A DNA stretch of 64,000 bases, from contig NC_084718.1 in assembly GCF_033807575.1 (NCBI RefSeq), positions 19,671,991-19,735,990 of the forward strand, given 5' to 3'. The stretch comes from Cydia pomonella. Its lineage: Eukaryota; Arthropoda; Insecta; Lepidoptera; Tortricidae. The notes under the pieces were generated by a model. That model worked only from the letters and a program-made list of their open reading frames with translations. It ran no database searches and had not been told where the DNA came from. Below, in pieces: positions 1-10,532 of the stretch (the first letter of the stretch is position 1; each line of letters starts with the position of its first letter). A program made the translations under genes and the position numbers.

Positions 1-1
1 T

Positions 2-1218
2 TTCCAAACTGAGCTACAGCTGTCCGATGAAGTTAAGTACTTAGGACTAACTCTCGACAATAAACTCAATTGGAACAACCACATCAACAAACGGATAGAC
101 AAGGCGGGAGTTGTCTTCTGGCAGTGCAGAAGGATGATTGGTAAGAGGTGGGGACTCAACCCGAAAATTACCCTCTGGCTCTATAAGACGATAATCCGCC
201 CCTTACTCTGTTACGGTGCTCTGGTTTGGTGGCCAAGAACAAACCTAGGCAACGTACGAGACAAACTACAAAGACTTCAAAGGCTCGCATGCGCGGCCAC
301 CACTGGCTGCACGAGGTCTACCCCGACTGCAGCCATGGAGGTCATGCTAAACCTTCCACCGCTGCACCTACACATACAGCAAGAGGCCAGTCTCTCAGCG
401 GTAAGGTTGCGAACCCTCAAGATATGGTCTAACATCACAGGAGCTCTTCACACAAAATGCCTGGAAAAGGTGTATGACGAATTTCCAGTGCTTAGGTCAG
501 GCACGGACCGGATTCACAAACAAGCTATCTTCGATAAAAGGTACAAAATACAGTTATATGAGGACGACAATCATGAAGGACTAAATCCCCGGGAGCTGAG
601 AATCTTCACTGATGGGTCCAAAACAGACAGCGGATCGGGCTCTGTAACCTTCTCAGAAGACCTGAACATGTCGATCACCACTCCGCTAGGAGCCCATAAC
701 TCGGTATTCCAAGCTGAGTGCATGGGCATCATAAACGCGGCGGCTGCCATCACTGCAAGGAAGGTAGTAGGATCCTCCATCCGCATACTCTCCGACAGTA
801 TAGCAGTCTTAATATGGCTCTAAATAGCCATATAGTTACATCCTAACTTATACACGAATGCCACGAACGACTAATGGAGGTATGTCATAATAACAAGATC
901 ACCCTACAATGGATCAAGGGACACAGTGGATCCCGAGGTAACGATGCTGCGGACGAGCTTGCCAGGCAAGGATCGAATGCGGGGGCGATTGGTCCGGAAC
1001 CGATTCTTCCGATACCGTTTAGCAAGGTACGCTCAATGCTGCTGGCACGTACAGGGAAACTACACACAGAACACTGGCTGAACCAGGCTGGATGCAGACA
1101 GGCAAAAGAAGCCATGCCTGGCATCAACGGAAAACTCACAAGGGCGCTCCTGCAACTAGGGAAGGTCCGACTGAGTATGGTAACCAGTGTCATAACAGGT
1201 CCAAATTTTCTTGCGTGA
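2..1218 (+). pseudogene. LINE reverse-transcriptase C-terminus plus broken RNase H, captured in copy A
   Basis: The reading frame is open from the window edge to 823 and shows the RT thumb region (KYLGLTLDNKLNW, RPLLCYGALVWW), then an RNase H start with FTDGSK, QAEC and LSDS acidic motifs. After LSDS the frame is lost: a stop ends it at 823 and homology resumes in another frame, past a further stop, with WIKGHSGSRGNDAADELAR up to 1218. RNase H is therefore split and inactive. This arrangement fits RNase H-bearing non-LTR elements of the I/LOA/R1 or Jockey groups; the clade is not resolved. Copy B has exactly the same lesions. Confidence 0.85.
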
Positions 1219-2672
1219 TTCGGCATTGGTCCCATAATAAAAGTTGTTCAGTATGACCTGTAAAGTCACTGCGCAGAGTATGGCTGGTGGTTAAAATTTC
1301 ATCTTATACCTATATTCGACACAAGTAGTAAGTACTTACAGACCAACTATGATACACATTTTGCCTGTATAGTGATACATAGTGAATAAATTAATACCTG
1401 ATTTAAAAAATAAAACAAAAATAACAAATAGCATGTTATTTAATTCAGTAATCACTAATCAGTCTTAAACAATGAACATCATACTTTTAGATTAGACAAC
1501 AAAATGTATATTTATACTGTGTTTCGACTTGAAAGATTTTACTGCTTTAAAACATAAGACAAACCTACCAACCAAATGTATAAAAAAAAATGGTTTTTGT
1601 GATTATTATTTTCCTATAGGTTTCACGTAAATGTTTGTAAAAAGGAAATAATCTCCATAATATAAGCTATTAGTTGACACCTCGATGAATACAATCGGTT
1701 AAGTGGTTTTCGAGATACACCGCCAAAAAGAATAGGTCCGGACGCCATCTTTGTGACGTCATTACTATCCCCTCCCACCATTTTTCCGCTTTACTACCGC
1801 ATGTACGGTGATCAGGAGAAACGCCCGAACACATTGATACCGGTTGTGGGTAAGGCCGAGCTGAGTCAATTAAATCTGGCCTCGGAGCGGCTTGGGGACT
1901 ACTAATAGTAAAAGTTGTTCAGTATGCGCAGAGTATGACTGGTGGTTAAAAGTTCACCCTGTATAAAATTTTTAAGTAAAAAGAAATATGTACCTACCTA
2001 TGATTAAGACGAAAGAAGAGACTAAACGTCGAAGTAAGGTAACAGTATTGTGTCTGTTTTTTATAATTTTAATTATAATTTCAGTAATTAAAACCGATAC
2101 TCTATAAATTCCATTCAATACGTATCGTAACAGTCACCACAGTTTCGACCGGTAAAAGCCAGTTATCGTTACCCATGCGCAAATAAATGAGTGTAGCTTC
2201 ATTGTTTATTACTCGATCTGTATGTTTTAAGGCTCATTATATTCCTTGATAATGAAGCAATATGTTTTATATTAAACAAAATTTGCGAAATGCTAATATT
2301 TACGGAGATTTTTACAAAATAAAAAATAATAATTTTATAAAAAAACTGTTTTTTGTGATTATTTTTTTTCCTATAGGTTTTACGTAAATGTTTGTAGAAA
2401 AGGAAATAATCTCCATAATATAAGCTATTATTTGACACCTCGATGATTAAAATCGGTTAAGTGGTTTTCGAGATACACCGCCAAAAAGAATAGGTCCGGC
2501 CGCCATCTTTGTGACGTCATTACTATCCCCTCCACCATTTTTCCGCTTTACTACCGCATGTACGGTGATCAGGAGAACTGTCCGAACACATTGATACCGG
2601 TTGTGGGTAAGGCCGAGCCGAGTCAATTAAATCGTGTTTCTAGAGGGCTTTTGAGATTTGGCGACCGTACTA
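1219..2672. repeat. Two tandem right arms (R1 1219-1902, R2 1903-2672) of copy A
   Basis: Each arm runs outward from an AAAAGTTGTTCAGTATG-like inner end through AAGATGGCG-type sequence (opposite strand) to a GTACTA-like outer end. R1 ends in a decayed terminus (GGGGACTACTA) and R2 in the intact GGCGACCGTACTA. Both are inverted relative to the left arm, which is seen only in copy B. Small reading frames inside are not coding: the same peptide appears in oppositely oriented arms. Confidence 0.8.
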
Positions 2673-3140
2673 AAAGGGCTTTTTCAAAGGGCCTGTCCGC
2701 GTCCGCACATTGTTTGTCGTGGCCTCATCTTTGTCTGCCTCTTGACCTCTTATTGAGCCCTTATCTGATTAAGAAATTATAGAAATAAAGTCTTATTAAA
2801 TATGTGTTCTGCTTTGGTACTTATGTTTTTATTGGTTATTTTCGGCTACAATTATATCCCAGGCCATATTATCATTGTGTTATGGGCCTTTTTTAGTGTC
2901 ACTTCGACCAACAGTAATCTATAGTGGCGGCCCTTTAATAGTACATTGTGCAACGAGGTAAGTGAAATTTTGGATACGAGGGAATTAAAGACCCGAGTTT
3001 GCAATATTTCTTACCCCCGGAGTTACACACAATCCTTTTCATCACACTTGCGAAGAAAAAACTAAATTTTAAGCGAAATAATTCTTAAATACGGTGACAT
3101 ATCAAACATTTGTAAGCCATTTTGTAATTTATTGACATTA
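2673..3140. other. No recognisable feature
   Basis: Right flank of copy A. An AATAAA-like stretch lies near 2783. No coding, RNA or repeat signal recognised. Confidence 0.5.
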
Positions 3141-3352
3141 ATCGAAGTGCGAAAAATAGGAAATTCAAAACGAGTTGCGATAAATTAAAACACGACCGAA
3201 GGGAGTGTTTTAAATCGACACGAGTTGCGAATTACCTATTCGCACATGTATCGTACAACGTTTTACAGTACATATGGCCCTTTAAATGTTCGACATAGCA
3301 ACGTAATATGCTAATTTTCGCACTAGTGCTATAAAGTAGCACCATATGTACT
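3141..3352 (-). repeat. Dispersed MITE-like family X, copy 1
   Basis: Matches, in the opposite orientation, 43402-43640 and 53336-53570, with a partial copy near 30465. Two internal inverted pairs are visible in the fuller copies: TTTACAGTACATATGG with CCATATGTACTGTAAA, and GTACGATACATGTGCG with CGCACTTGTATCGTA. This suggests two small palindromic modules joined head to tail. No coding potential. Confidence 0.75.
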
Positions 3353-3655
3353 ATACATATTATGTTTATGGTATCTGTCACTGCCAATTAGAGACAAAAG
3401 GTCAACCGCGCCGCCCACTCCTCAACCAACTATCATTACTTACCATGTTATTATTTACTTAGTAGTTCTTCCACATTAACTTGATATATATGTCAAATAA
3501 CATTGTTATGAAGTTATGGTTTAGGATTAGAAAGGATATTTAATTTAGAGTCAAGAAGAAGCAGAGTCAAAAATATTTAGTTTGCGGAAGACATCCCTTA
3601 TAGGAGAAGAGAAGTTATCCTTATAAATTATTAACTGACCCAAACGTCACCCACA

Positions 3656-4189
3656 GGCTACCCAAAGACCCCTCCTACCCAAACCCAAAGGCTACCCAAA
3701 GACCCAACCAACCCAAACCCAAAGGCTACCCAAAGACCCAACCAACCCAAACCCAAAGGCTACCCAAAGACCCAACCTACCCGAACCCAAAGGCTACCCA
3801 AAGACCCAACCTACCCGAACCCAAAGGCTACCCAAAGACCCAACTAACCCAAACCCAAAGGCTACCCAAAGACCCAACCAACCCAAACCCAAAGGCTACG
3901 CAGCCCCAACCTACCCAAACCCTAAGGCTACCCAAAGACCCAACCAACCCAAACCCAAAGGCTACCCAAAGACCCAACCAACCCAAACCCAAAGGCTACC
4001 CAAAGACCCAACCAACCCAAACCCAAAGGCTACGCAGCCCCAACCAACCCAAACCCTAAGGCTACCCAAAGACCCAAACCCAAAGGCTACCCAAAGACCC
4101 AACCAACCCAAACCCTAAGGCTACCCAAAGACCCAAACCCAAAGGCTACCCAAAGACCCAACCAACCCAAACCCAAAGGCTACACAAAG
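3656..4189. repeat. 34-bp minisatellite, about 16 units
   Basis: Tandem units begin GGCTACCCAAAGACCCAACC and end AACCCAAACCCAAA (34 bp). Some units are shortened to about 24 bp and two lack the AAAGA step (GGCTACGCAGCCCC). The complementary strand carries four GGG runs per unit. Confidence 0.95.
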
Positions 4190-4489
4190 ATTGTCTGGAA
4201 GAGATCGTTTTTAGGGTTCCATACCAAAAAAGTATTTAGCGATAAGACCGCCTGTTGTAATCTAGTTCTGTTTTCCATTAAAATTTCTTAAGTCGAATGT
4301 ATTATGATTGGTGCAACAAAGAATAGTCACTTATAACTGAGATGTCATATAGGTACTAAAGAAAAAGGCCGAGGCCAGATTCGATCCCGGCGTCTTCGGT
4401 TTGACTAACGGATAATTGGGGTAACTTCTGAAGCACGATAATATTGATATACCCTAATATCTACAAAATCAGGGAGCTTAGCCAAAGTA

Positions 4490-4600
4490 CAAATCGTTAT
4501 CGTTCCTTAGCGTAGCGTAGTCATCTCTCTATCACTCTTCCATATTAGTGCGACAGGGACAGTTGCGTTTCGTTCGCTACGGAGCGTTAGCGACTGCACA
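4490..4600. repeat. Diverged relative of the 26.9-27.3 kb minisatellite unit
   Basis: Contains CTCTCTATCACTCTTCC and ATATTAGTGCGACAGG, the reverse complement of the TCGCACTAATAT core repeated at 26934-27256, plus an inverted pair around CGCTACGGAGCG. Assignment rests on short motifs only. Confidence 0.4.
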
Positions 4601-4795
4601 GCACCCAGAAGCACTTCATACTTTGGCAATACAATATATGCTACTCGTATTACCAAGGCATTTTATATTAAGTAAGGTTTAATTTACAATTTTCACAATA
4701 GCTCCGCATTTGAAGCTGCCCCAACTATATCAAGCAAAACTCTTCACTAAGCCAAGTACTTCGGGACCCGTGTACGTCCTTAAACTACGTCCAAA

Positions 4796-5267
4796 AGAGA
4801 GGTATGGGCATTGTGAATGTCATCTCGCTTTGTGTGGTAGGGAACAGCCAGTGGATGTCATTCCAGATCTAGAGCAGAGCCCAACTGGGGAAGTACCTCC
4901 ACCTTACAGAAAACAGCAGCCGAATAACACTAGACCCTACTCATAGTGTTGTGTTCCTGCCGGTGAGTAAGGTTGCCAGAGCTCAAAGAGGGGGGGGGGG
5001 GGTTTAGGGTCGGCAACGCGCATGTAACTCCTCTGGAGTTGCAGGCGTACAGTCAGCGTCAAATACTTTGTAGCAACCAAAGTAGCCAAATAGTTCGGTA
5101 CACCATATTTATACATTACATACATTATATTTAGTATGGTGTACCGAACTATTTGGCCACTTTGACTGCTACAAAGTATTTGACGCTGACTGTACATAGG
5201 CTACGGAGACTGCTTACCATCAGGCGGGCCGTATGCTTGTTTGCCATCGACGTAGTATAAAAAAAAA
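4796..5267 (+). repeat. LINE-3'-tail repeat (GGCGGGCCGTATGC family), interrupted by a MITE
   Basis: Begins GAGAGGTATGGGCATTGTG and ends GTTTGCCATCGACGTAGTAT followed by eight or nine A. The same family is at 18221, 24271, 30741 and 43794. The tail from GGGTCGGCAACGCGCATG onwards is shared with LINE ends at 42520 and 45440, so this may be a SINE-like unit that borrows a LINE 3' end. A run of 13 G (4990-5002) lies in the middle. The 43794 copy shows the uninterrupted site. Confidence 0.8.
5050..5192. mobile_element. Palindromic MITE with TA target duplication
   Basis: About 143 bp, almost entirely an inverted repeat: CAGTCAGCGTCAAATACTTT at the left and its complement at the right, arms about 60 nt with few mismatches. 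TA flanks both sides (or GTAC, if the TIR starts one base in). The TA duplication and CAGTC terminus fit a Tc1/mariner-type MITE; related ends lie at 32152, 38911, 39631 and 54413. Confidence 0.85.
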
Positions 5268-6900
5268 GTAGCCTACAACTATTATTAATACAGTCTTCGT
5301 ATCAACGCGTGAGTGTTAATAGTAGAAAATTAGGATTCTTTCTTATCAAACCCAAAGGAAAGTTTGTTAACATCGAAATATATCGCGGAAAACTCTTGGG
5401 TGTGGCGATCACGTTTCTATTATCTTCCTTATTTTTTTGACAGGCCCTTACCTTCAAACATGCGCCCACGTCTACAAGCACACAAAGAACTTACCACTTT
5501 AAAACAAAAAAGTCGTAAGGGTAAAGCGAATTTGTGAGTTATACGCCTTTTAGAAATAGAACGGTAATCGGCCGTCACACCTGACCTCCATAGCCCTTAG
5601 CAACTATACGTCGCCTTTTCACAGCTAAAAATCAACCTTATATAGAACTAATAAGGTTCAACACTAATCTAGTCTTCTAATAGATCAACTATCACACTAT
5701 ACCAAACTAAAATACACCTTCAACACTTTGTTTTAAAGTTAGAATTTGATTGGAATCAATGACTAGGTTACCACACACCAAACAAAAGACGATCGTTCCA
5801 CCATTCCAATACAGTCTCATTTCTGTTGATATGCTCTTACATTGCGGTTTGCATAAACTTTAAAGCTTAGTTATAAGGTTTGAAATCGTGTGATTTAGTT
5901 GAATTTACTGCCTTAGTTGATTGCACATAATTGACTTGTTTTGGTGAGTCGTTAATGTGTGAGTGTATGGTTCAAATGGATATGGAGTGTTGATTGAAAT
6001 TAAAAGTAACCGATGGAGAAACGGGATGTTATGTACTTGTTTGTTTTTCGTTTAGCTTCGAAAATAACCTGTCAATTTAGTACATTCTCACAAGAAATGT
6101 TATCGGTTGATATTGTAAGACTGTTAAACGAAAAATAGTTAGGCGTTTAATGAGTTTTGATGCTTTACAGGTACCTAAATACGGTTAGCATCAAAATGGA
6201 AGATTCCTGATAGCTTAAAATGAGATATGCCTTTATACATAGAACAATTAAAATGTTGCAAATACTTTTGAATGTGATTTGTCGAGATATATTTCTATAC
6301 GGAAAAGTGTTCCAGGGTAGCAGATACTTTTGGCTTATTATTTTATACGTTATTATTGATGCTGATTTGCCAGTTTTTAACTTCTAAAATCGAATATTTT
6401 TATTAAAATAACCGTTCCACGTCCCGAACATGACCCTTCAAAACCTTTCACAATACGTCTCTAGCGTATCCCTTGAGATTTATGATTTATTTATGATATT
6501 GAATAATACTTACATACAAAAATTCTACTTGCTCTATTTTCAACAATTATGGGACTAGTTTTAAAACGAATACGGGACTTAATCGCGTAAACTTAGGTTT
6601 ACTATAAGGTCTGACGTTAGATCAGAAAACAGAAATTTCAATTAAAATGAGGGACAGGGAATTTCGTCATCGTGGAATCCAGTGATTAGCAAATTAAGGG
6701 TGAAAAAACTTTCCAACACATACCATCGGATGTCGTGAGTGTTCTGTGTAGGCAAAGTGACAACCCTAGCGTACAAGTGAATAATCAAGATCAAGTGCGG
6801 GTAGTTCGCAAAACCCGCGCAGCAAGATGTTGATAGAATTCCTCGCCAGTCTGCCTGTGACCACGAGCGTAACGTCACGTTCGGAACAGTCAGTCAGAAT
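5268..6900. other. No recognisable feature
   Basis: AT-rich sequence. No reading frame over about 80 codons, no tandem array and no terminal inverted repeat recognised. Confidence 0.5.
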
Positions 6901-7233
6901 CCTGAATAAGCTACTTGCCAATTATCTGACGAAAAAAGTCATCGTTGGCGTTTCAAAATCTTAAGGGCCTGTTTCACAATAACTCAAGTATTTGGATAGC
7001 TAATTAACAAATAAATTAACTGCCAGATAAAATTAACTTCAGTTGTACAGGTATTTCTTTACCAGTTACGCTTATTAGAACATTGTGAAACGCCAACGAT
7101 GACTTTATTCGTCAGATAAGTGGCAAGTAGCTTATTCAGGACTTTACTTGGACATTGTGTAACAGGCCCTTTTGGCAGTTAATTTATTTGTTAATTAGTT
7201 ATCCAATACTTGCACATTGTGAAACAGGCCCTT
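6901..7233. mobile_element. Interleaved inverted repeats (MITE with AGGGCCTGTTTCACAAT termini)
   Basis: Two inverted pairs interleave in the order A-B-A'-B'. A (6901-6954, CCTGAATAAGCTACTTGCCA) pairs with 7087-7140; B (6962-7025) pairs with 7173-7233, giving termini AGGGCCTGTTTCACAAT and ATTGTGAAACAGGCCCT. A third copy of the B terminus lies at about 7152-7172. The pattern suggests one MITE inserted into a relative. Flanks TTA and TAT leave the target duplication unclear. Confidence 0.75.
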
Positions 7234-7259
7234 ATCAAAATAAACTAAAATGCCAGACA

Positions 7260-7743
7260 TATATACAGGGTGATTCATGAGACGTGAGCTGGACTAAGAC
7301 TACACAATCAGTAAATGATAATGAATCGTTCACCATCATATTTAAGTAAAACAATCACGCTTTTTATCTGTTATTTAACTTTTTCTTAAGGACAAATTTG
7401 ATTATCTACAATCATGGACACCCTACAACAATTAATTAACAAAGATAAAACCTCTTTAACCGTTATGACAGCACTTTGATTATGAAGAAAATAAAATGTC
7501 ACACTTGAGTGAGATACGATTTTATAAAAGTAACCACACTCCGATGACATTCAATTTGTCACTTATTATGGATAAAACAAAGAGGGTGACCATAAATATC
7601 GTAAATAAAATAAAACTCTTTTTTTTAACAGTAAAAATTAAATTAACGTTAATCTCACAAATACTGGTACGAAACAGTTGCTGATAATTTACCGAATATG
7701 CGGGCTTGATCCTGCTCACGTCTCCTGAATCATCCTGTATATA
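7260..7743. mobile_element. MITE of about 484 bp with 28-bp TIRs
   Basis: Left end TATATACAGGGTGATTCATG, right end complementary (CATCCTGTATATA) with about two mismatches over 28 bp. TATA at both edges may be the target duplication. The interior is AT-rich and non-coding; the small reading frames on either strand have no recognisable domain. Confidence 0.8.
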
Positions 7744-8513
7744 TGGTACGCAATTTTTTATAGGGACCATGCGCGTTGGAGGGTCTGTCATCTTGTGGCC
7801 TGAATCGGAACCATAAACATGTACATTTATACGTCACGTGTTTTCTTGTGCATAGTAGGTTCTGCCATCTTTTGAGCTATATTGGAACAATAAACATCAC
7901 ATTTACGCCTCGCGTCAAAAATCAGACGGCTCATGTGCTGCCTCCTACAGTTCATGCACGCTCCCTATACCAAGAGTCATGCAATTTAAGCATGTAAGAT
8001 TAAAATGTAACTTTCGATTGTATTGTGTGCGGGTTTTTAAATGCAGACATTTTAGAACACTCTTCTCTTTCAATGAATTCTTAATCGCGCTACACCAAGA
8101 ATTTACTTAACAGACTCCGTTATTTAATAATTCACTCATTTCCATATTTCTGATCTTGCATCACAATGCCGGAGCAATAAATCTGTTATACTTAATGTAT
8201 ACAATATTTAATGTACAGCCGTGCATCCGAAAACGGTATTAGAAAGTAAAATGTCCGAGTTAATTAATATCGTCCCGGCATTAATATAAACCTGGACGAC
8301 TGCGTTGCAAATGGAATATATAATAAGGGGCTTTATGGTAGGTTCGTGTCACACCGTTAGGTGTATTTGGTGCATTATTTGTACATTTTGCCGTTTCCCC
8401 GTAATGGCGCGGGTGGCCACTGACACACCAACTTGTCAGTTATTTATGGACTTCCATATTCTAAGGCTACCTTCATTGTTAATTTGATAGGTAGTTAAAT
8501 AATAATAATAATA
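7744..8513. other. No confident feature; AAT microsatellite at the right edge
   Basis: An imperfect (AAT)n run lies at about 8498-8515. Two similar phrases, CCATAAACATGTACATTTA and CAATAAACATCACATTTA, about 80 bp apart suggest an old duplication. No gene seen. Confidence 0.45.
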
Positions 8514-8795
8514 ATGTATAGTCTCGACCAACACCTTGAGAGACTCTCGCTAGGTGGTTGGATCAAGAGTCAGATGCAGAAGGCGGTGATCTTGGACACG
8601 GCGCGGATAGTCCGGTGGTTCCTCTCTCTGCGGCCCCGACCACCGGCAGCTTGGGCCCTGCCCCGCTGCTGGCGGCATCCCTAGGTTAGGTTTTTTATAA
8701 TGTGTTTATATCTTTTGTATTGTTTTGTAAGTGTTTTTATATTTTACTTTTATATACATATTGTAAAAAACCTAACGTAAGAAAAAAAAAGTTAA
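8514..8795 (+). pseudogene. LINE ORF2 extreme C-terminus and 3' UTR
   Basis: A frame from 8514 to the stop at 8682-8684 reads LDQHLERLSLGGWIKSQMQK and then AVILDTARIVRWFLSL. I recognise this as the tail of ORF2 of an insect (lepidopteran Jockey/CR1-like) non-LTR element. An AT-rich 3' region follows and ends in an A-rich stretch near 8790. The 5' side is lost, as usual after incomplete reverse transcription. Confidence 0.75.
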
Positions 8796-8949
8796 TAAAG
8801 GGAATAATATATAATAATTAAGCCTTCTTTATTCCTTAATAAAATTTCGGTAACATTCCAATTATAAACACATTTAACATTATTGAATTATTCTACCTAA
8901 ATTTATTTTGCATGCAATTATTATATTATAACTATTATTAAGGACCTCT

Positions 8950-9255
8950 CTACAGAGTAAAAGCCTTCCCCATTGTTCTCCACAAGTCTCTATCAGTTGC
9001 CTTTTCCATCCAATTATTTCCCGCTCTTTTTACTATTTCGTCACCCCATCTCTGCGCTGGCTTTCCTTTCTTTCTCTTGCCGATTGGGCCGCTTCATTAT
9101 GGTTCTTTTTTGTCCATCTATCGTTCTTCATACGTAATATATGGCCGGCCCATTTCCACTTTAATTTTGCAGTGTTGTAAGGCGTCTATATTGTCTATAA
9201 CTTTTATTTTGTTTCTTATATCTGCACTTTTCTTTTTATCTTTTAGTCTCAGAGG
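8950..9255 (-). pseudogene. RTE-type LINE ORF C-terminus, frameshifted
   Basis: Minus-strand frames read SADIRNKIKVIDNIDALQ, then KLKWKWAGHILRMKNDRW, then GKPAQRWGDEIVKRAGNNW and WMEKATDRDLWRTMGKAF before a stop near 8950. K-W-AGH, RW and W-DD-like motifs are typical of the RTE reverse transcriptase tail. Two frame changes are needed, so it is dead. Confidence 0.8.
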
Positions 9256-9307
9256 TAGAGGTAGTTAAATATGTTAGGCTAAATTTAGAAAAGTTTCCGA
9301 GGAAAAT

Positions 9308-9680
9308 ATGGACCAGCAACCGCTTCCAGGTCCAGGTCGACATGACCTATTGCCGGAACATAGATTAAGAACATCTGCTCTCTGCTCACACGTATTAGGA
9401 CCTAAACTTTATAATAAGATTCCAATGAGTATAAAAAACGCTCGCACCAACTTAGGATTTATATTAAAACTGAAGTCGTTTCTAATCCGGAAGGCCTATT
9501 ATTCCGTTGTTGAATTCTTGGATGTCTATTAATCTATTCTTTTTAATTTTTCTTTTTAATGACATGCTTTGATTTTTTATTGTATCTTCCTTTGTAATAA
9601 TGTAATTATGTTTGTCATCCATCTTGCATACCTATGTACCTAATAAAATGTATAATTAATACAAATAAACGAATATGAAT
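9308..9680 (+). pseudogene. LINE RT C-terminal tail with 3' UTR
   Basis: A 74-residue frame (9308-9532) carries LRTSALCSHVLGPKLYNKIP followed by an FILKLKSFLIRKAYYSVVEF-type ending. This matches the last residues of CR1/Daphne-like reverse transcriptases. The 3' region runs to an A-rich end near 9670. The first Met is not the true start; the rest is truncated. Confidence 0.65.
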
Positions 9681-9745
9681 ATGTATTATGTTCGATTCCC
9701 ACCGACCGGCTGGAGTCGCGCGGCGCCGAAACGCATTTCACAATA

Positions 9746-10530
9746 TAGTACGGTCGCCAAGCCGCTCCGAGGCCAGATTTAATTGACTCAGCTCGGCCTT
9801 ACCCACAACCGGTATCAATGTGTTCGGACAGTTCTCCTGATCACCGTAAATGCGGTAGTAAAGCGGAAAAATGGTGGAGGGGATAGTAATGACGTCACAA
9901 AGATGGCGGCCGGACCTATTCTTTTTGGCGGTGTATCTCGAAAACCACTTAACCGATTTTAATCATCGAGGTGTCAAATAATAGCTTATATTATGGAGAT
10001 TATTTCCTTTTCTACAAACATTTACGTGAAACCTATAGGAAAAAAAATAATCACAAAAAACAGTTTTTTTATAAAATTATTATTTTTTATTTTGTAAAAA
10101 TCTCCGTAAATATTAGCATTTCGCAAATTTTGTTTAATATAAAACATATTGCTTCATTATCAAGGAATATAATGAGCCTCAAAACATACAGATCGAGTAA
10201 TAAACAATGAAGCTACACTCATTTATTTGCGCATGGGTAACGATAACTGGCTTTTACCGGTCGAAACTGTGGTGACTGTTACGATACGTATTGAATGGAA
10301 TTTATAGAGTATCGGTTTTAATTACTGAAATTATAAAAACCAGACACAATAATGTTACCTTACTTCGACGTTTAGTCTCTTTTTTCGTCTTAATCATAGG
10401 TAGGTACATATTTACTTAAAATTTTTATACAGGGTGAACTTTTAACCACCAGTCATACTCTGCGCAGCGACTTTATAGGTCATACTTAACAACTTTTACT
10501 ATGGGACCAATTCCGAAATCGCGAAAAAAA
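9746..10530. repeat. Left arm L of copy B
   Basis: Inverted relative to R1 and R2. It is a mosaic: the outer 60 bp (AAGCCGCTCCGAGGCCAGAT) match R1, whereas inner diagnostic sites (GTTCGGACAGTTCTCC, GGTGGAGGGGATAG, GGCGGCCGGACC) match R2. That points to recombination or conversion between arms. Confidence 0.8.
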
Positions 10531-10532
10531 TT

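Larger units (their letters stand above)
1..2672 (+). mobile_element. Composite inverted-arm transposon, copy A (left end outside window)
   Basis: This is the right three quarters of the element seen complete at 9746-13251; position n here equals n+10579 there at both ends, so there is no net indel, and I saw no substitution in the lines compared. It holds a captured LINE fragment followed by two directly repeated arms. The match stops at the inverted terminus (CCGTACTA, then different flanks). That end point suggests a separate insertion of the same element rather than a segmental duplication. Superfamily not recognised. Confidence 0.85.

Noticed and set aside
2199..2438. 79-residue frame (also at 9971-10210 and 12778-13017)
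   Set aside because: The same peptide comes from oppositely oriented arms of one element, and its Lys/Tyr/Phe/Asn composition reflects AT-rich DNA. It follows the inverted repeat, not a gene.
3656..4189. CRISPR-like array
   Set aside because: Units are contiguous with no unique spacers, and the setting is an animal genome; it is a minisatellite.
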